Assembly: GCA_026710155.1 (NCBI GenBank)
Contig: JAPORQ010000063.1
Span: forward strand, 1 to 51,273
DNA: 51,273 nt
Direction of reading: 5' to 3'
Origin: Paracoccaceae bacterium
Lineage (GTDB): Bacteria > Pseudomonadota > Alphaproteobacteria > Rhodobacterales > Rhodobacteraceae
Made by a program: the position numbers and the translations under genes. The notes beneath the pieces are model-generated. The model was given only the letters and a program-made list of their open reading frames with translations. It was not told where the DNA came from and did no database searches. Of the stretch, positions 8,392 through 17,363 are shown in pieces; the stretch's first letter is position 1; each line of letters begins with the position of its first letter.

Positions 8392-9078
8392 GTGGAAATC
8401 TCGGTTAAGAATGAGTTTGATCTTCCCTCACCTGCAGGAAGTATACTTGCTCAAATAGGCTCATCACTACTGAAACTCTGGCGTGCTGAAAATATTGTTC
8501 TGGGAAGAGGTACTACACTTTCTGCTAGATGGAATCATCGAATCAGTACCGATATTGACCTTTTTGTCCCATTTGATCAATTCTATTCCGTTTCAAACCA
8601 ATTACCAAACCTGTTTTCAAGCGCAAAACTCATACGATCCAACTCCGGAAATGGTTGGTTTACTGGTACGTATCCGGAAGGTGAATTTTCCATTTCAACC
8701 ACGCCTTCCTTACTCCCAAAACCCGTATCTGTTCCAAATGACTTGGTAAGGGATTGGGGAATGCCCATTGAATTACCATCGGAGATTCTTGCAAAGAAAC
8801 TCAAGTTAAGAATATATGGAAATGGAGAATTTGTCTCAAGGGATTTCTATGATTTGTGTACTGCTGGTGAAAAGGATCCCCAGTCTTTAAAAATGGCCCT
8901 TGAAATTCTGACAGACAGTGAGAGGGAAGAAATTAGCGAAGAAATCCAATCTTTCGGTACACGTGCTTCTAGAATGGGCCGTACTCTCCTAAAGGTTCAC
9001 CGGCCAGAATGGCTCTCGGATTTGGATAGACGGACGGCAGACCTGATCAAGCCACCGTCTGAAGAAAAACCAGTATAA
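8392..9078 (+). CDS. AbiEii/AbiGii-type nucleotidyltransferase toxin family protein
   Basis: The 228-residue protein carries the nucleotidyltransferase signature LGRGTTLSARWNHRISTDID followed by LFV: a G-rich loop and the DxD metal site at about residues 36-58. It continues with LPSEILAKKLKLRIYGNGEF and a SRDFYDL motif, as in the AbiEii (PF08843) family. AbiEii proteins transfer nucleotides to tRNA or other targets and act as toxins, usually next to an AbiEi regulator. No AbiEi is seen; an unrelated gene follows after 17 bases. The GTG start is the first in-frame candidate; an ATG at 8379 is out of frame. It begins 17 bases after the MNT remnant. Confidence 0.85.
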   Translation: MEISVKNEFDLPSPAGSILAQIGSSLLKLWRAENIVLGRGTTLSARWNHRISTDIDLFVPFDQFYSVSNQLPNLFSSAKLIRSNSGNGWFTGTYPEGEFSISTTPSLLPKPVSVPNDLVRDWGMPIELPSEILAKKLKLRIYGNGEFVSRDFYDLCTAGEKDPQSLKMALEILTDSEREEISEEIQSFGTRASRMGRTLLKVHRPEWLSDLDRRTADLIKPPSEEKPV

Positions 9079-9095
9079 GGATCAGGGTTCTGAGA

Positions 9096-9713
9096 ATGCC
9101 ATCTTTCAACCTCAATGAAGTTCGCAGAGAATTTGACCGGCTTGATCGGGAAAAGGGAAAAATTCGCAATGATCGAATACCTACCAGGGAAGACCTTCAT
9201 GCCCGTTGGCATTGGATCAGGGAAAACAGAATGTTAAAAAATGGTCGCAATCCGGCCAAGCATGATATTGGTCGCAAAAGCTGGATTATTAGTGGCAAGG
9301 GAGAACCGCATTTTAAGGAGGAAGGTCCCCTACTGGAGCACAGGTTTCGTTATGATCCAATGCCGCTTGACTGGTTTGATAACACGGCCGCGAGAAAGAT
9401 ATTCCGCGATCCTGATCCTGAACATGGTCTCTTGGAACACATGTGTGCCAAACATCTTGCCGGATGGCGAGACCGTCCTTCTGGAAAAGAAATGTTCCGA
9501 ATGTTGCGTGAGGGTACGGCTAATGAGGATGAGAGGGATGTCGTAAGAGAGTTGCTGGTAGACCTTTATCCGGAAGTCTATCCTCAGTTGCGGCGCAGGG
9601 ACGCACTTAGTATCTGGCACATTGCCAGGGCGGCATTGGAGTGTGATGTCAAGCGGGGTGCCCTATCATGGTGGTTGAACCAGTTCGCTGTCAAGCCTGA
9701 ATCAAACTTGTGA
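9096..9713 (+). CDS. Hypothetical protein paired with nucleotidyltransferase
   Basis: I do not recognise this 205-residue protein. It is charged, with many Arg, Lys, Asp and Glu residues, and no signal peptide or membrane segment. Notable parts are EVRREFDRLDREKGK at the N-terminus, RKSWIISGKGEPHFKEEG, DPEHGLLEHMCAKHLAGW in the middle, and an ALSIWHIARAALECDVKRGA helix-like tail. It starts 17 bases after the AbiEii-like gene in the same direction, so both are probably one operon. An antitoxin or accessory role is a guess from that pairing alone. A short gap separates it from the acetoacetyl-CoA synthetase gene. Confidence 0.7.
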   Translation: MPSFNLNEVRREFDRLDREKGKIRNDRIPTREDLHARWHWIRENRMLKNGRNPAKHDIGRKSWIISGKGEPHFKEEGPLLEHRFRYDPMPLDWFDNTAARKIFRDPDPEHGLLEHMCAKHLAGWRDRPSGKEMFRMLREGTANEDERDVVRELLVDLYPEVYPQLRRRDALSIWHIARAALECDVKRGALSWWLNQFAVKPESNL

Positions 9714-9817
9714 GGGGGGATATGGATTGTTCAGGAGGTATCACAGTACTAAACCACCAATGAATTTAGTCAATCTCATAGAGAGATTATCAATATATTA
9801 TATATACAGGAGTTTAA

Positions 9818-11767
9818 ATGAATGTAAGACTTTGGTCTCCTTCACATGAAAGGCAGATGAATTCCAATCTGGCTGACTTCATGAAATCTATCGGAGTTGG
9901 ATACAGTCAGAAAAATTTGGATTACGATGAACTTTGGCGATACTCTGTTCAAAATTGCGAACGATTTTGGGATGAGACATGGAAGTACTGTAAAATTGTT
10001 GGAGACAAGGGTGAAAAGGTTCTTGAATCTGATACTCATTTGAAAGACACCCGCTTTTTTCCCGACGGTAAAATCAATTATGCCGAAAATCTGATCTCAA
10101 AATCGGGACCGTGCCCAGCAATTATTTTTCATGGTGAAAATGGATTGGTCAGGGAGATTTCATGGGATGGATTACGTGAAAAGGTTGCAAAGGTAAGAAA
10201 TTTCCTGATTGAAGAAGGAATTGAAGAGGAAGATGTAGTTGGAGGAATAGTTACCAATTCCCCAGAGGCGGTAATCACAATGCTGGCAACAACTTCACTT
10301 GGAGCAGTTTGGTCCAGTTGTTCACCTGATTTTGGAGTGAATGGTATTCTGGACAGGTTTGAACAAATTGATCCCAAGATCATTTTCGGAGTAGAGGGCT
10401 ATTATTATAACGGTAAATGGTTCGATACAGTCAGTAAGTGCAGAAAGGTCGCAAGTGAAATAACATCGACAAAAAAGCTGGTTATGATACCTTATGATGG
10501 AGCCGCTTTTGTTGATCAAAGCAATCTGGAGGAATATCCATTCTGGCAAGAAATCATGGCAATTCAAGGTTCTTATGAAATTACCTTCAAAAGGGTTAAC
10601 TTCAACTCGCCCTTGTTCATAATGTTTTCTTCGGGAACAACAGGCAAACCCAAATGCATAGTACATTCCGTGGGCGGTACCTTGCTCCAACACCGCAAGG
10701 AACATTGTTTTCATTATGATGTACATGAAAACGACAGAATGCTGTTTTTTACAACCTGTGGATGGATGATGTGGAATTGGCTGGTGAGTGCTTTGGCAGG
10801 CAAGGCCACAATTGTCTTGTATGATGGTTCCCCCGTATTTCCAACTGTTGAACGGATGGGAGAAGTAATACATGAATCACAACTTACCCAGTTCGGTGCT
10901 TCGGCCAAATATTTTGATGGCTGCCTGAAAGCAAATTTCATACCTACCGATAAATACGACTTCAGTTCACTGAGATCGGTTTTTTCCACCGGCTCCCCAC
11001 TTTCGGGTGAAGCGTTTGACTATATTTACTCCTATTGGAAGAAAGATGTTTGCTTGTCTTCTATTGCAGGTGGCACTGATATCATCGGCTGTTTTGTGGG
11101 TGGAAGTCCAATTAGCCCAGTATACAGGGGACAGTGCCAAAAAAGGCTTCTTGGAATGGATGTAAGGGTGTTTGATGAAAATGGAAAATCGTTGGAAAAC
11201 TCACCCGGCGAACTCGTATGTGCATCACCCCATCCCACCATTCCGCTTTGCTTCATGAATGACGAAGACGGTCAAAAGTTTGAAAATGCCTATTTCAGCA
11301 AGTTTGAGGGCGTATGGCATCATGGAGATTGGGTCCAGTTGACCGATCAAGGGGGAATGATATTTCATGGCCGTTCAGATGCCACCCTTAATCCAGGAGG
11401 TGTACGAATAGGAACCTCGGAAATCTACCGACCTGTTGAGCAATTGGAAGAGATTGCAGAGGCACTTGTTATTGCCAGGGACATCGGTGGGGATGTTGAA
11501 TTGGTTTTGTTTGTCAGGCTGCAAGCAGGCATATCACTTGATGAAGAACTCATAACCATTATCAAAAACCAAATTAGAAACAATGCTTCCCCCAGACATG
11601 TCCCAAGGAAAGTGATTCAGGTTTCAGATCTACCCCGAACAAGATCGGGTAAACTGGTGGAAATTGCTGTCAGGGATGTCATTCATGGCAATGAAGTGAA
11701 AAACATTGAGGCCATTGCCAATCCCGAAGCATTGATGCAATTCAGGGACATGAAAGAACTTGCCTGA
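9818..11767 (+). CDS. aacS: Acetoacetyl-CoA synthetase (acetoacetate-CoA ligase)
   Basis: This cytosolic adenylate-forming enzyme activates acetoacetate with ATP and CoA, for ketone-body or polyhydroxybutyrate turnover. The 649-residue length is normal. The P-loop-like motif is FIMFSSGTTGKPKCIVHS (about residue 268). Other signatures are TTCGWMMWNWLVSALA, the HGDW motif and the C-terminal PRTRSGKLVE with the catalytic Lys. The N-terminal ACAS-type domain (DFMKSIGVGY, FWDETWKYC) fits this subfamily rather than acetyl-CoA synthetase. The ATG has a clear AGGAG site upstream. It ends just before a convergent tRNA-Tyr. Confidence 0.95.
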   Translation: MNVRLWSPSHERQMNSNLADFMKSIGVGYSQKNLDYDELWRYSVQNCERFWDETWKYCKIVGDKGEKVLESDTHLKDTRFFPDGKINYAENLISKSGPCPAIIFHGENGLVREISWDGLREKVAKVRNFLIEEGIEEEDVVGGIVTNSPEAVITMLATTSLGAVWSSCSPDFGVNGILDRFEQIDPKIIFGVEGYYYNGKWFDTVSKCRKVASEITSTKKLVMIPYDGAAFVDQSNLEEYPFWQEIMAIQGSYEITFKRVNFNSPLFIMFSSGTTGKPKCIVHSVGGTLLQHRKEHCFHYDVHENDRMLFFTTCGWMMWNWLVSALAGKATIVLYDGSPVFPTVERMGEVIHESQLTQFGASAKYFDGCLKANFIPTDKYDFSSLRSVFSTGSPLSGEAFDYIYSYWKKDVCLSSIAGGTDIIGCFVGGSPISPVYRGQCQKRLLGMDVRVFDENGKSLENSPGELVCASPHPTIPLCFMNDEDGQKFENAYFSKFEGVWHHGDWVQLTDQGGMIFHGRSDATLNPGGVRIGTSEIYRPVEQLEEIAEALVIARDIGGDVELVLFVRLQAGISLDEELITIIKNQIRNNASPRHVPRKVIQVSDLPRTRSGKLVEIAVRDVIHGNEVKNIEAIANPEALMQFRDMKELA

Positions 11768-11794
11768 TAAAACGATGTGGGTTTTTGCACGGGA

Positions 11795-11878
11795 TGGTGG
11801 GCGACCCTGGAATCGAACCAGGCACAGGTCTCCCCGGCGGAGTTACAGTCCGCTGCCGCACCTTGCAGCACGTCGCCC
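11795..11878 (-). tRNA. tRNA-Tyr (GTA), with unusual core
   Basis: The acceptor stem is GGGCGAC/GTCGCCC with A and an encoded CCA. The anticodon arm is GCGGA-CTGTAAC-TCCGC with anticodon GTA. A long class II variable arm follows, then the T-arm CCTGG-TTCGATT-CCAGG. The D-arm pairs CTGC with GCAG. Position 8 reads G and position 14 reads C by my alignment, where T8 and A14 are nearly universal. The length of 84 is right for tRNA-Tyr. It lies beside rlmB. Confidence 0.85.
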
Positions 11879-11946
11879 AAATTTGGTGGTTACCTTATTG
11901 ATAATTTAAGGTTGGTATTTCAAGTCATCAAGCATAAATTTCTTGC

Positions 11947-12753
11947 ATGCAGGATAAAATATTCAGGAAAAAGGTGCAAGGGTTGGGAAAAAATTCAAAT
12001 CGGCAAAAAGCCCGCAATAGATATTGGGTCTTCGGGTATCATCCTGTCAAAGCTGCCCTGTTAAATCCAAATCGAGTGAGCCACCGATTGATCCTGACTC
12101 AAAATGCAGCCAATAAACTACAGCAGGATATCAATACCCTTGATGATCTGAATCCCGAAATCCAGCCTTCAAAATTTATCGCTGATCTATTGGTTTCGGG
12201 TGCTACCCACCAGGGTTTTGCATTGGAGGTGGAGCCACTACCGGAATATCGGTTTGACAATCTGGATTTGAACAATGGGCCATTGAAGCCTGTCGTTTTG
12301 TTGGATCAGGTCACAGATCCACAAAATGTTGGCGCAATTTTGCGATCAGCCGAGGCTTTTTTTGCCAAGGCTGTCATTGCAACCACTAGAAACACTCCAG
12401 TTGAATCTGGTGTTTTGGCCAAAGCTTCTTCAGGAGCCATTGAGCGCATCCCCTTGATCAGGATTTCCAACCTGTCTGTTGCCATGAAGGTTTTGAAGGA
12501 AAACGGTTGTTGGTTGATTGGTCTTGATCCTTTGGCAGAGGATGAATTGGAAAATGTATTACTATCAACCTCAGATGTAAATATTGGTTTTGTGATGGGG
12601 GCAGAAGGCAGGGGATTAAGAGAATCGGTAAGGAAGCAATGCGATTATTTGGCAAAAATTACCATCAAGACTACGATCGATTCACTGAATGTATCAAATG
12701 CAGCAACAATTTGTCTTTATTCGGCTCACGTAATCAGAAACAAAAGCAACTGA
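11947..12753 (+). CDS. rlmB: 23S rRNA 2'-O-ribose methyltransferase (TrmH/SpoU family)
   Basis: SPOUT-class methyltransferase that modifies ribose on 23S rRNA using SAM. The three family motifs are present: LDQVTDPQNVGAILRSAEAF (motif 1), VMGAEGRGLRESVRKQCD (motif 2) and SLNVSNAATICLY (motif 3), which form the SAM-binding knot. An N-terminal substrate-binding region begins YWVFGYHPVKAALLNP. Its length of 268 residues fits RlmB. A paralogue such as TrmH cannot be fully excluded, but the N-terminal domain favours RlmB. It is divergent from the adjacent tRNA-Tyr. Confidence 0.92.
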   Translation: MQDKIFRKKVQGLGKNSNRQKARNRYWVFGYHPVKAALLNPNRVSHRLILTQNAANKLQQDINTLDDLNPEIQPSKFIADLLVSGATHQGFALEVEPLPEYRFDNLDLNNGPLKPVVLLDQVTDPQNVGAILRSAEAFFAKAVIATTRNTPVESGVLAKASSGAIERIPLIRISNLSVAMKVLKENGCWLIGLDPLAEDELENVLLSTSDVNIGFVMGAEGRGLRESVRKQCDYLAKITIKTTIDSLNVSNAATICLYSAHVIRNKSN

Positions 12754-12984
12754 CTTGAATCCATTTTTTTCAAACCAATTCACATCTTTTCATTTGCGGA
12801 CCATCAAACAATTGGTTCTAATTAGTATAAAATTAATCTAAAAAATTATGACATAATCCTATAATTTTACTTATATTAGGATAATTTACCATAATATAAA
12901 TTATTCATTCTTGCAAACTACATTTTTTGAAAATCGTGATTAAAACAATCTCCCATAGGATTTATTTTCAATTAGGAAAGAAAT

Positions 12985-14277
12985 ATGAGCGATAACCCGA
13001 CTTATGGATTTGATACTTTGCAAATTCATGCTGGATCCTCCCCTGACCCGGCAACTGGTGCAAGGCAAACTCCCATCTATCAGACAACAGCCTTTGTTTT
13101 CAGGGATTCCGAACATGCTGCGGCTTTGTTCAATCTTCAGGAAGTAGGTTTCATCTACTCAAGACTAACCAATCCCACTGTTGGTGTTCTCCAGGAGAGG
13201 ATAGCCACGCTTGAGGGTGGAGCCGGTGCAGTTTGCTGTTCTTCCGGCCATGCAGCCCAGATCATGGCACTTTTCCCCCTGATGGGACCTGGATTGAATA
13301 TTGTCACATCCAATCGGCTTTATGGGGGTACAGTTACCCAGTTCAGCCGGACCATTCAGCGTTTTGGTTGGGAAGCCAGGTTCGTTGATACTGAAAACCC
13401 TGATGAGGTCAAGGCGGCAATTGATGAAAATACCAGGGCCATATTCTGTGAATCCATTGCCAATCCGGGAGGTTACATTACCGATTTGAAAGCTTTGGCA
13501 AATATTTCCAATGATGCAGAGATTCCCTTGATTGTAGACAATACATCGGCAACACCTTACCTGTGCCGACCCATTGAGTTTGGCGCAACCCTGGTTGTCC
13601 ATTCGCTTACCAAATTCTTGACGGGCAATGGTACCGTAACTGGTGGGGCCATTGTCGATTCCGGTAAATTTGATTGGTCTGTAGGAGGCAAGTTCCCTTC
13701 CCTTGCGGCACCTGAACCGGCTTATCATGGATTGAATTTCTATGAAGCACTTGGTTCAATGGCCTTTACTTTCCATGGAATTGCGGTGGGACTACGTGAT
13801 CTTGGCATGACCATGAATCCCCAAGGAGCCCATTATACCTTGCTCGGTATCGAAACCCTCTCCATGAGGATGGACAAACATGTTTCAAATACAGAGAAGG
13901 TCGCCAAATGGTTGGAACAGGATAGCAGGGTCAACTATGTGACTTATGCCGGATTGCCATCATCTCCCTATTTCGACAGGGTTGAGAAATACTGTCCAAA
14001 AGGTGCCGGTTCGCTGTTTACCTTTGCATTGAAAGGTGGCTATGAAGCATGTGTCAAACTTGTCGACAGCCTGGAATTGTTCAGTCATGTGGCAAATCTG
14101 GGTGATGCCAAGTCGCTGGTTATCCATTCGGCTTCCACCACTCATCGTCAACTTACTCCTGAACAACAGGAGGCAGCCGGTGCCATTCCTGATGTGGTGA
14201 GATTGTCGATTGGCATTGAAGATCCGGATGATTTGATTGCTGATTTGGATCAGGCACTAACCAAGGCCCACGCCTAG
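12985..14277 (+). CDS. metY: O-acetylhomoserine sulfhydrylase
   Basis: A PLP enzyme that makes homocysteine from O-acetylhomoserine and sulfide. At 430 residues it matches the MetY subgroup of Cys/Met-metabolism enzymes, which is longer than cystathionine synthases. It opens with GFDTLQIHAGSSPDPATGAR and has QTPIYQTTAFVF, the YSRLTNPT motif, VDNTSATPYL and HSLTKFLTGNGT with the PLP lysine. The ATG follows AGGAAAG. The upstream 230 bases are very AT-rich, and I could not fit a SAM riboswitch there. A hairpin follows the gene. Confidence 0.96.
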   Translation: MSDNPTYGFDTLQIHAGSSPDPATGARQTPIYQTTAFVFRDSEHAAALFNLQEVGFIYSRLTNPTVGVLQERIATLEGGAGAVCCSSGHAAQIMALFPLMGPGLNIVTSNRLYGGTVTQFSRTIQRFGWEARFVDTENPDEVKAAIDENTRAIFCESIANPGGYITDLKALANISNDAEIPLIVDNTSATPYLCRPIEFGATLVVHSLTKFLTGNGTVTGGAIVDSGKFDWSVGGKFPSLAAPEPAYHGLNFYEALGSMAFTFHGIAVGLRDLGMTMNPQGAHYTLLGIETLSMRMDKHVSNTEKVAKWLEQDSRVNYVTYAGLPSSPYFDRVEKYCPKGAGSLFTFALKGGYEACVKLVDSLELFSHVANLGDAKSLVIHSASTTHRQLTPEQQEAAGAIPDVVRLSIGIEDPDDLIADLDQALTKAHA

Positions 14278-14295
14278 ACAAAACAGGACTTGTGA

Positions 14296-14320
14296 AGCCT
14301 TCCGTTATCAGGAAGGCTTT
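14296..14320. terminator. Bidirectional hairpin between convergent genes
   Basis: AAGCCTTCC (14296-14304), loop GTTATCA, and GGAAGGCTT (14312-14320) form a perfect 9-bp stem between metY and the convergent FAD-oxidase gene. Stem ends in AA/TT give a short U-run on either side. Confidence 0.75.
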
Positions 14321-14325
14321 CCCGG

Positions 14326-15702
14326 TCAATTCAAATTCACGACTTTCCCTGGATTCAGAATGTTTTTTGGATCCAGGGTTTTTTTTATATTGGCCATTAC
14401 TATCCAGGATTCACCATGTTGTTGGTGCATGTATTTCATCTTACCCCGACCTATGCCATGTTCACCTGTGATGGTTCCTCCAAGTTTCAGGCTCCGGGCA
14501 TTTAACCTGGACGTGATTTCCTTGGCTATGGCCAGTTCCTCGGGATTGTCAGGATCGATTAGCAAGGCTGTATGGAAATTGCCATCACCCACGTGGCCAA
14601 CAATTGGTCCTTGCAGGGGACTGTTTTCGATATCTTCAACCGTTTCAAGAATAGCTTCGGTTAGTTTGGAAATGGGAACACAGGAATCGGTTGTTAGCAC
14701 CTTGCATCCGGGTCGAAGTGATTTTGCTGCATAATAGGAGTTATGTCTGGCTTTCCATAGATGGTTACGATCTTCGGTCCTCGTTGCCCATTGGTAATCA
14801 CTTCCTCCATAATCGGAAATAATTTCACCAACTGTTTCGGATTGTTCCTCAACACCCGTCTTCGAACCATGAAACTCCAGAAACAAATGGGGAGTTTCAG
14901 GTAGATTGAAATCCTTATCCCATAGGTTCATGCCCCGCATCATGGCGGCATCCACCAACTCTATCCGAGCAATCGGAATACCCATCTGGATTATTGTAAT
15001 TACAGAATTGACCGCTGATTCTACATCCTCAAAGGCACATACTGCTGCTGATATTGCCTCGGGTTGTCCCTGCAATTTCAGGGTAATTTCCGTAATTATG
15101 CCAAGGGTTCCCTCGGAACCAACAAACAGTGAGGTCAAATCATAACCGGCAGAATTCTTTTTTGCCTTGGTGCCCGTCCTGATAATTTTTCCATCAGCCA
15201 GAACCACTTCCAGGGCCAGGATGTTATCCTTCATCGTTCCATAGCGAACGGCAGTTGTTCCTGATGCTCTTGTGGAAGCCATACCTCCCAATGTTGCATT
15301 CGCACCCGGATCAATCGGAAAGAACAACCCGGTATTGCGAAGTTCCTGATTCAATTCCTCACGGGTTATCCCGGGTTGGATGACAACATTCAAATCCTCC
15401 TCATTGATTTCGAGAATTCTTTTCATCTGGCTTAAATCAATGGTAATACCTCCATTAATCGCCATGGAATGACCTTCAAGGGAAGTTCCCACACCCCAGG
15501 GTATAACAGGACAATTTTCCTCGTTGCAAATGACGGCAATTTGTGAAACTTCCTCGTTATTGGCAGGAAACACAACACCATCAGGTAGTGAAATGGGGAA
15601 ATAGGATTCATCAGCCCCATGAAGTTCCAAAACAGAATTATTGGTGGAGAATCTGTCACCAAACAACTCCCTCAATCTTGTTTTGGCATTTTCAATGGTC
15701 AC
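14326..15702 (-). CDS. FAD-linked oxidase, D-lactate/glycolate dehydrogenase type
   Basis: The 458-residue flavoprotein belongs to the GlcD/Dld group. The FAD-binding (FAD_binding_4) part includes CPVIPWGVGTSLEGHSMAIN and GANATLGGMASTRASGTTAV. The C-terminal cap contains VGHVGDGNFHTALLIDP and GTITGEHGIGRGKMKYM, with metal- or substrate-binding His residues. Likely substrates are D-lactate, glycolate or D-2-hydroxyglutarate; sequence alone does not decide. No GlcE or GlcF partner is adjacent, which favours a single-subunit D-lactate dehydrogenase. It is convergent with metY. Confidence 0.9.
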   Translation of the reverse strand: MTIENAKTRLRELFGDRFSTNNSVLELHGADESYFPISLPDGVVFPANNEEVSQIAVICNEENCPVIPWGVGTSLEGHSMAINGGITIDLSQMKRILEINEEDLNVVIQPGITREELNQELRNTGLFFPIDPGANATLGGMASTRASGTTAVRYGTMKDNILALEVVLADGKIIRTGTKAKKNSAGYDLTSLFVGSEGTLGIITEITLKLQGQPEAISAAVCAFEDVESAVNSVITIIQMGIPIARIELVDAAMMRGMNLWDKDFNLPETPHLFLEFHGSKTGVEEQSETVGEIISDYGGSDYQWATRTEDRNHLWKARHNSYYAAKSLRPGCKVLTTDSCVPISKLTEAILETVEDIENSPLQGPIVGHVGDGNFHTALLIDPDNPEELAIAKEITSRLNARSLKLGGTITGEHGIGRGKMKYMHQQHGESWIVMANIKKTLDPKNILNPGKVVNLN

Positions 15703-15813
15703 GGGTGATCTCGAAGTTTATGAATAAAGGCAAAATGTTACTGAATCAACAAGAATTAATTTGGCAGTTTCTGGTACCTTAAATATACTAAAAAACAGTA
15801 ATTAGGAAATTCG

Positions 15814-16398
15814 ATGGTGCCAAATTTAGCATTCAAATTCAGTTATACCATGGTTCATCTTTTTCACCGCAAAAAGGATGGTGTTTGGTTCATGATGGAT
15901 TCTGTTCATCATGGTGAGCCGGATTTGCACCTGAAGATGGAAAAGCTGAAGCGTAATGCCATTAAACTTGGCGAAGCGAATCTGGCAACATTACTTGTGT
16001 TGCCCACAAACGAGATAAGTTGCAGAAACATGATAATTGGACAAAAGCCTGGCAGATTGACACCCAAAAAAGTCAGGCGATATCTTGATCAGATTTCTAA
16101 GGAATCCACCAGCGATTCATCTTATGACTGGTTTTTTGAGGATGGCAAGTTACATTTTGCCGTAATACCTTCTAAAACAATGGAAAAGGCAATCGAATTT
16201 TCAGAAAAACATGGTTTTAAACCAAGCCTCGCTATTGGAATACCGCAAAGCAAGGAGTATGGTAAAACTGCCATTTTCAAGGTAATCTCAAGCAAAAATG
16301 TAGATCTTTCCGACTTGAAGCAATCCCCTTCAGAATTTGAAATGGAGGCAGTCAAACTACCTAAATCCACCAGCAGGGATTCTCAAACTATATACTGA
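15814..16398 (+). CDS. Hypothetical protein, N-terminal part of the PilP-partner family
   Basis: This 194-residue protein resembles the N-terminal part of a much longer protein that, as I recall it, lies upstream of a PilP-like gene in Rhodobacterales. Shared features are the LAFKFSYTMVHLFHRKKDGV opening, LVLPTNEISCRNM, RRYLDQIS and AIEFSEKHGFKPSLAIGIP. That layout suggests a GspL/PilM-like actin-fold start of an envelope assembly protein. The remaining long domain of the larger relatives is absent here. The ATG follows an AGGA. It is followed by the PilP-like gene in the same direction. Function is unknown. Confidence 0.65.
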   Translation: MVPNLAFKFSYTMVHLFHRKKDGVWFMMDSVHHGEPDLHLKMEKLKRNAIKLGEANLATLLVLPTNEISCRNMIIGQKPGRLTPKKVRRYLDQISKESTSDSSYDWFFEDGKLHFAVIPSKTMEKAIEFSEKHGFKPSLAIGIPQSKEYGKTAIFKVISSKNVDLSDLKQSPSEFEMEAVKLPKSTSRDSQTIY

Positions 16399-16471
16399 AG
16401 TGGGCTTAATAGGATGGATATAACAAGCACAAAATACTTTGACAGTTTATCGGATAGCCGAGTCATCTGAT

Positions 16472-16897
16472 ATGAAATTGACCGATTTACTTTCTCCAAT
16501 TACAAGGCCATTCGGTTTATCAGGACCCAAACAGGTCTTTAACGGTATAAAATTCAGGCCTGGAAAACTTTCTGGCGTGAAAACGGATATTCAGAATGTT
16601 GTGTTGAGACCGAGAACCCTCAATCGGCCAAGCAGTTCATCCAGAGAACAAAAGAGAGATTATATTACGGGTGGGCTTTCGGTCGAGGACAATCTCCTGA
16701 ATTTGGATAAATTCAACTTGATAGGGGTTTTTGGCCCACCTGAGGACAGGGAGGCACTTGTACTTTCACCAAGGGGAAAAATCACAAGATTAAAGGTTGG
16801 AAGCAGATTTCAAAGGGGGAGGGTAATATCCATAGGAAAGGATCAAGTGGTCTACATAAGAGACAACAAGAATTATGTCTTCAGGATGAAAAATTGA
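16472..16897 (+). CDS. PilP-like pilus/secretion assembly protein
   Basis: The C-terminal 75 residues (FNLIGVFGPPEDREALVLSP, ITRLKVGSRF, GRVISIGKDQVVYIRDNKN, YVFRM) match the beta-rich PilP/GspC HR-like domain that links inner-membrane and secretin parts in type IV pilus systems. The N-terminal 60 residues are basic and low in complexity, with no lipoprotein signal. I chose the ATG at 16472; a TTG at 16439 would add 11 residues and has no better ribosome site. It lies 73 bases after its likely partner. No other pilus gene is in the window, so a true pilus role is uncertain. Confidence 0.7.
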   Translation: MKLTDLLSPITRPFGLSGPKQVFNGIKFRPGKLSGVKTDIQNVVLRPRTLNRPSSSSREQKRDYITGGLSVEDNLLNLDKFNLIGVFGPPEDREALVLSPRGKITRLKVGSRFQRGRVISIGKDQVVYIRDNKNYVFRMKN

Positions 16898-17140
16898 TTT
16901 GAAATCCAATTTCCAATCAATCGTATTGTGTTCGGGAAATTGCTTTGTCTTTACGGTGATACCAAGAGTAGTTGCCATTACTGTTATATGGAACAACCTG
17001 TTGGAAATTATTGCAGGAGGATTTGTAAATATCCATGAGATTGCTGGAAAACCTGGCCATCCTTGAATTACAATTGACATTAATCCAACCCACCATAATT
17101 TTGGCAGTAAAAGGAAAGCAACAATATTGAAGGGGACATA

Positions 17141-17356
17141 ATGCAAAATGAATTGAACATGAATGAGAAAACTACCCTTGCCGATGATCAAGGGAGTCAA
17201 CAAATGACAACGACCGATATGTTTAGGGAGTTGGTTTCCAACAACTTGATTATTCCTGAAAACAATAATTTTTATCTTCCTCCCATGCCAACTGCATATG
17301 AACCTATTCCAAGTATTTCATCAACAAACACTATTCCACTCAATTTAGGGGAATAG
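17141..17356 (+). CDS. Small hypothetical protein upstream of SDH protease
   Basis: This is a 71-residue acidic and Asn/Pro-rich frame with no signal peptide or motif I recognise (TTTDMFRELVSNNLIIPENN, then a proline-rich middle). It ends 7 bases before the Clp-fold protease frame in the same direction, so the two are likely co-transcribed. Its reality rests mainly on that spacing. The preceding 240 bases (16899-17140) show no gene I trust. Confidence 0.45.
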   Translation: MQNELNMNEKTTLADDQGSQQMTTTDMFRELVSNNLIIPENNNFYLPPMPTAYEPIPSISSTNTIPLNLGE

Positions 17357-17363
17357 CTTTAAT

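Noticed and set aside
12754-12984. SAM-II riboswitch before metY
   Set aside because: GTGATTAAAACAAT looks faintly similar, but I could not build the pseudoknot stems.
16790-17203. Minus-strand 137-codon frame
   Set aside because: It overlaps the PilP-like gene and the small frame at 17141, and its composition looks like the reverse of AT-rich DNA.
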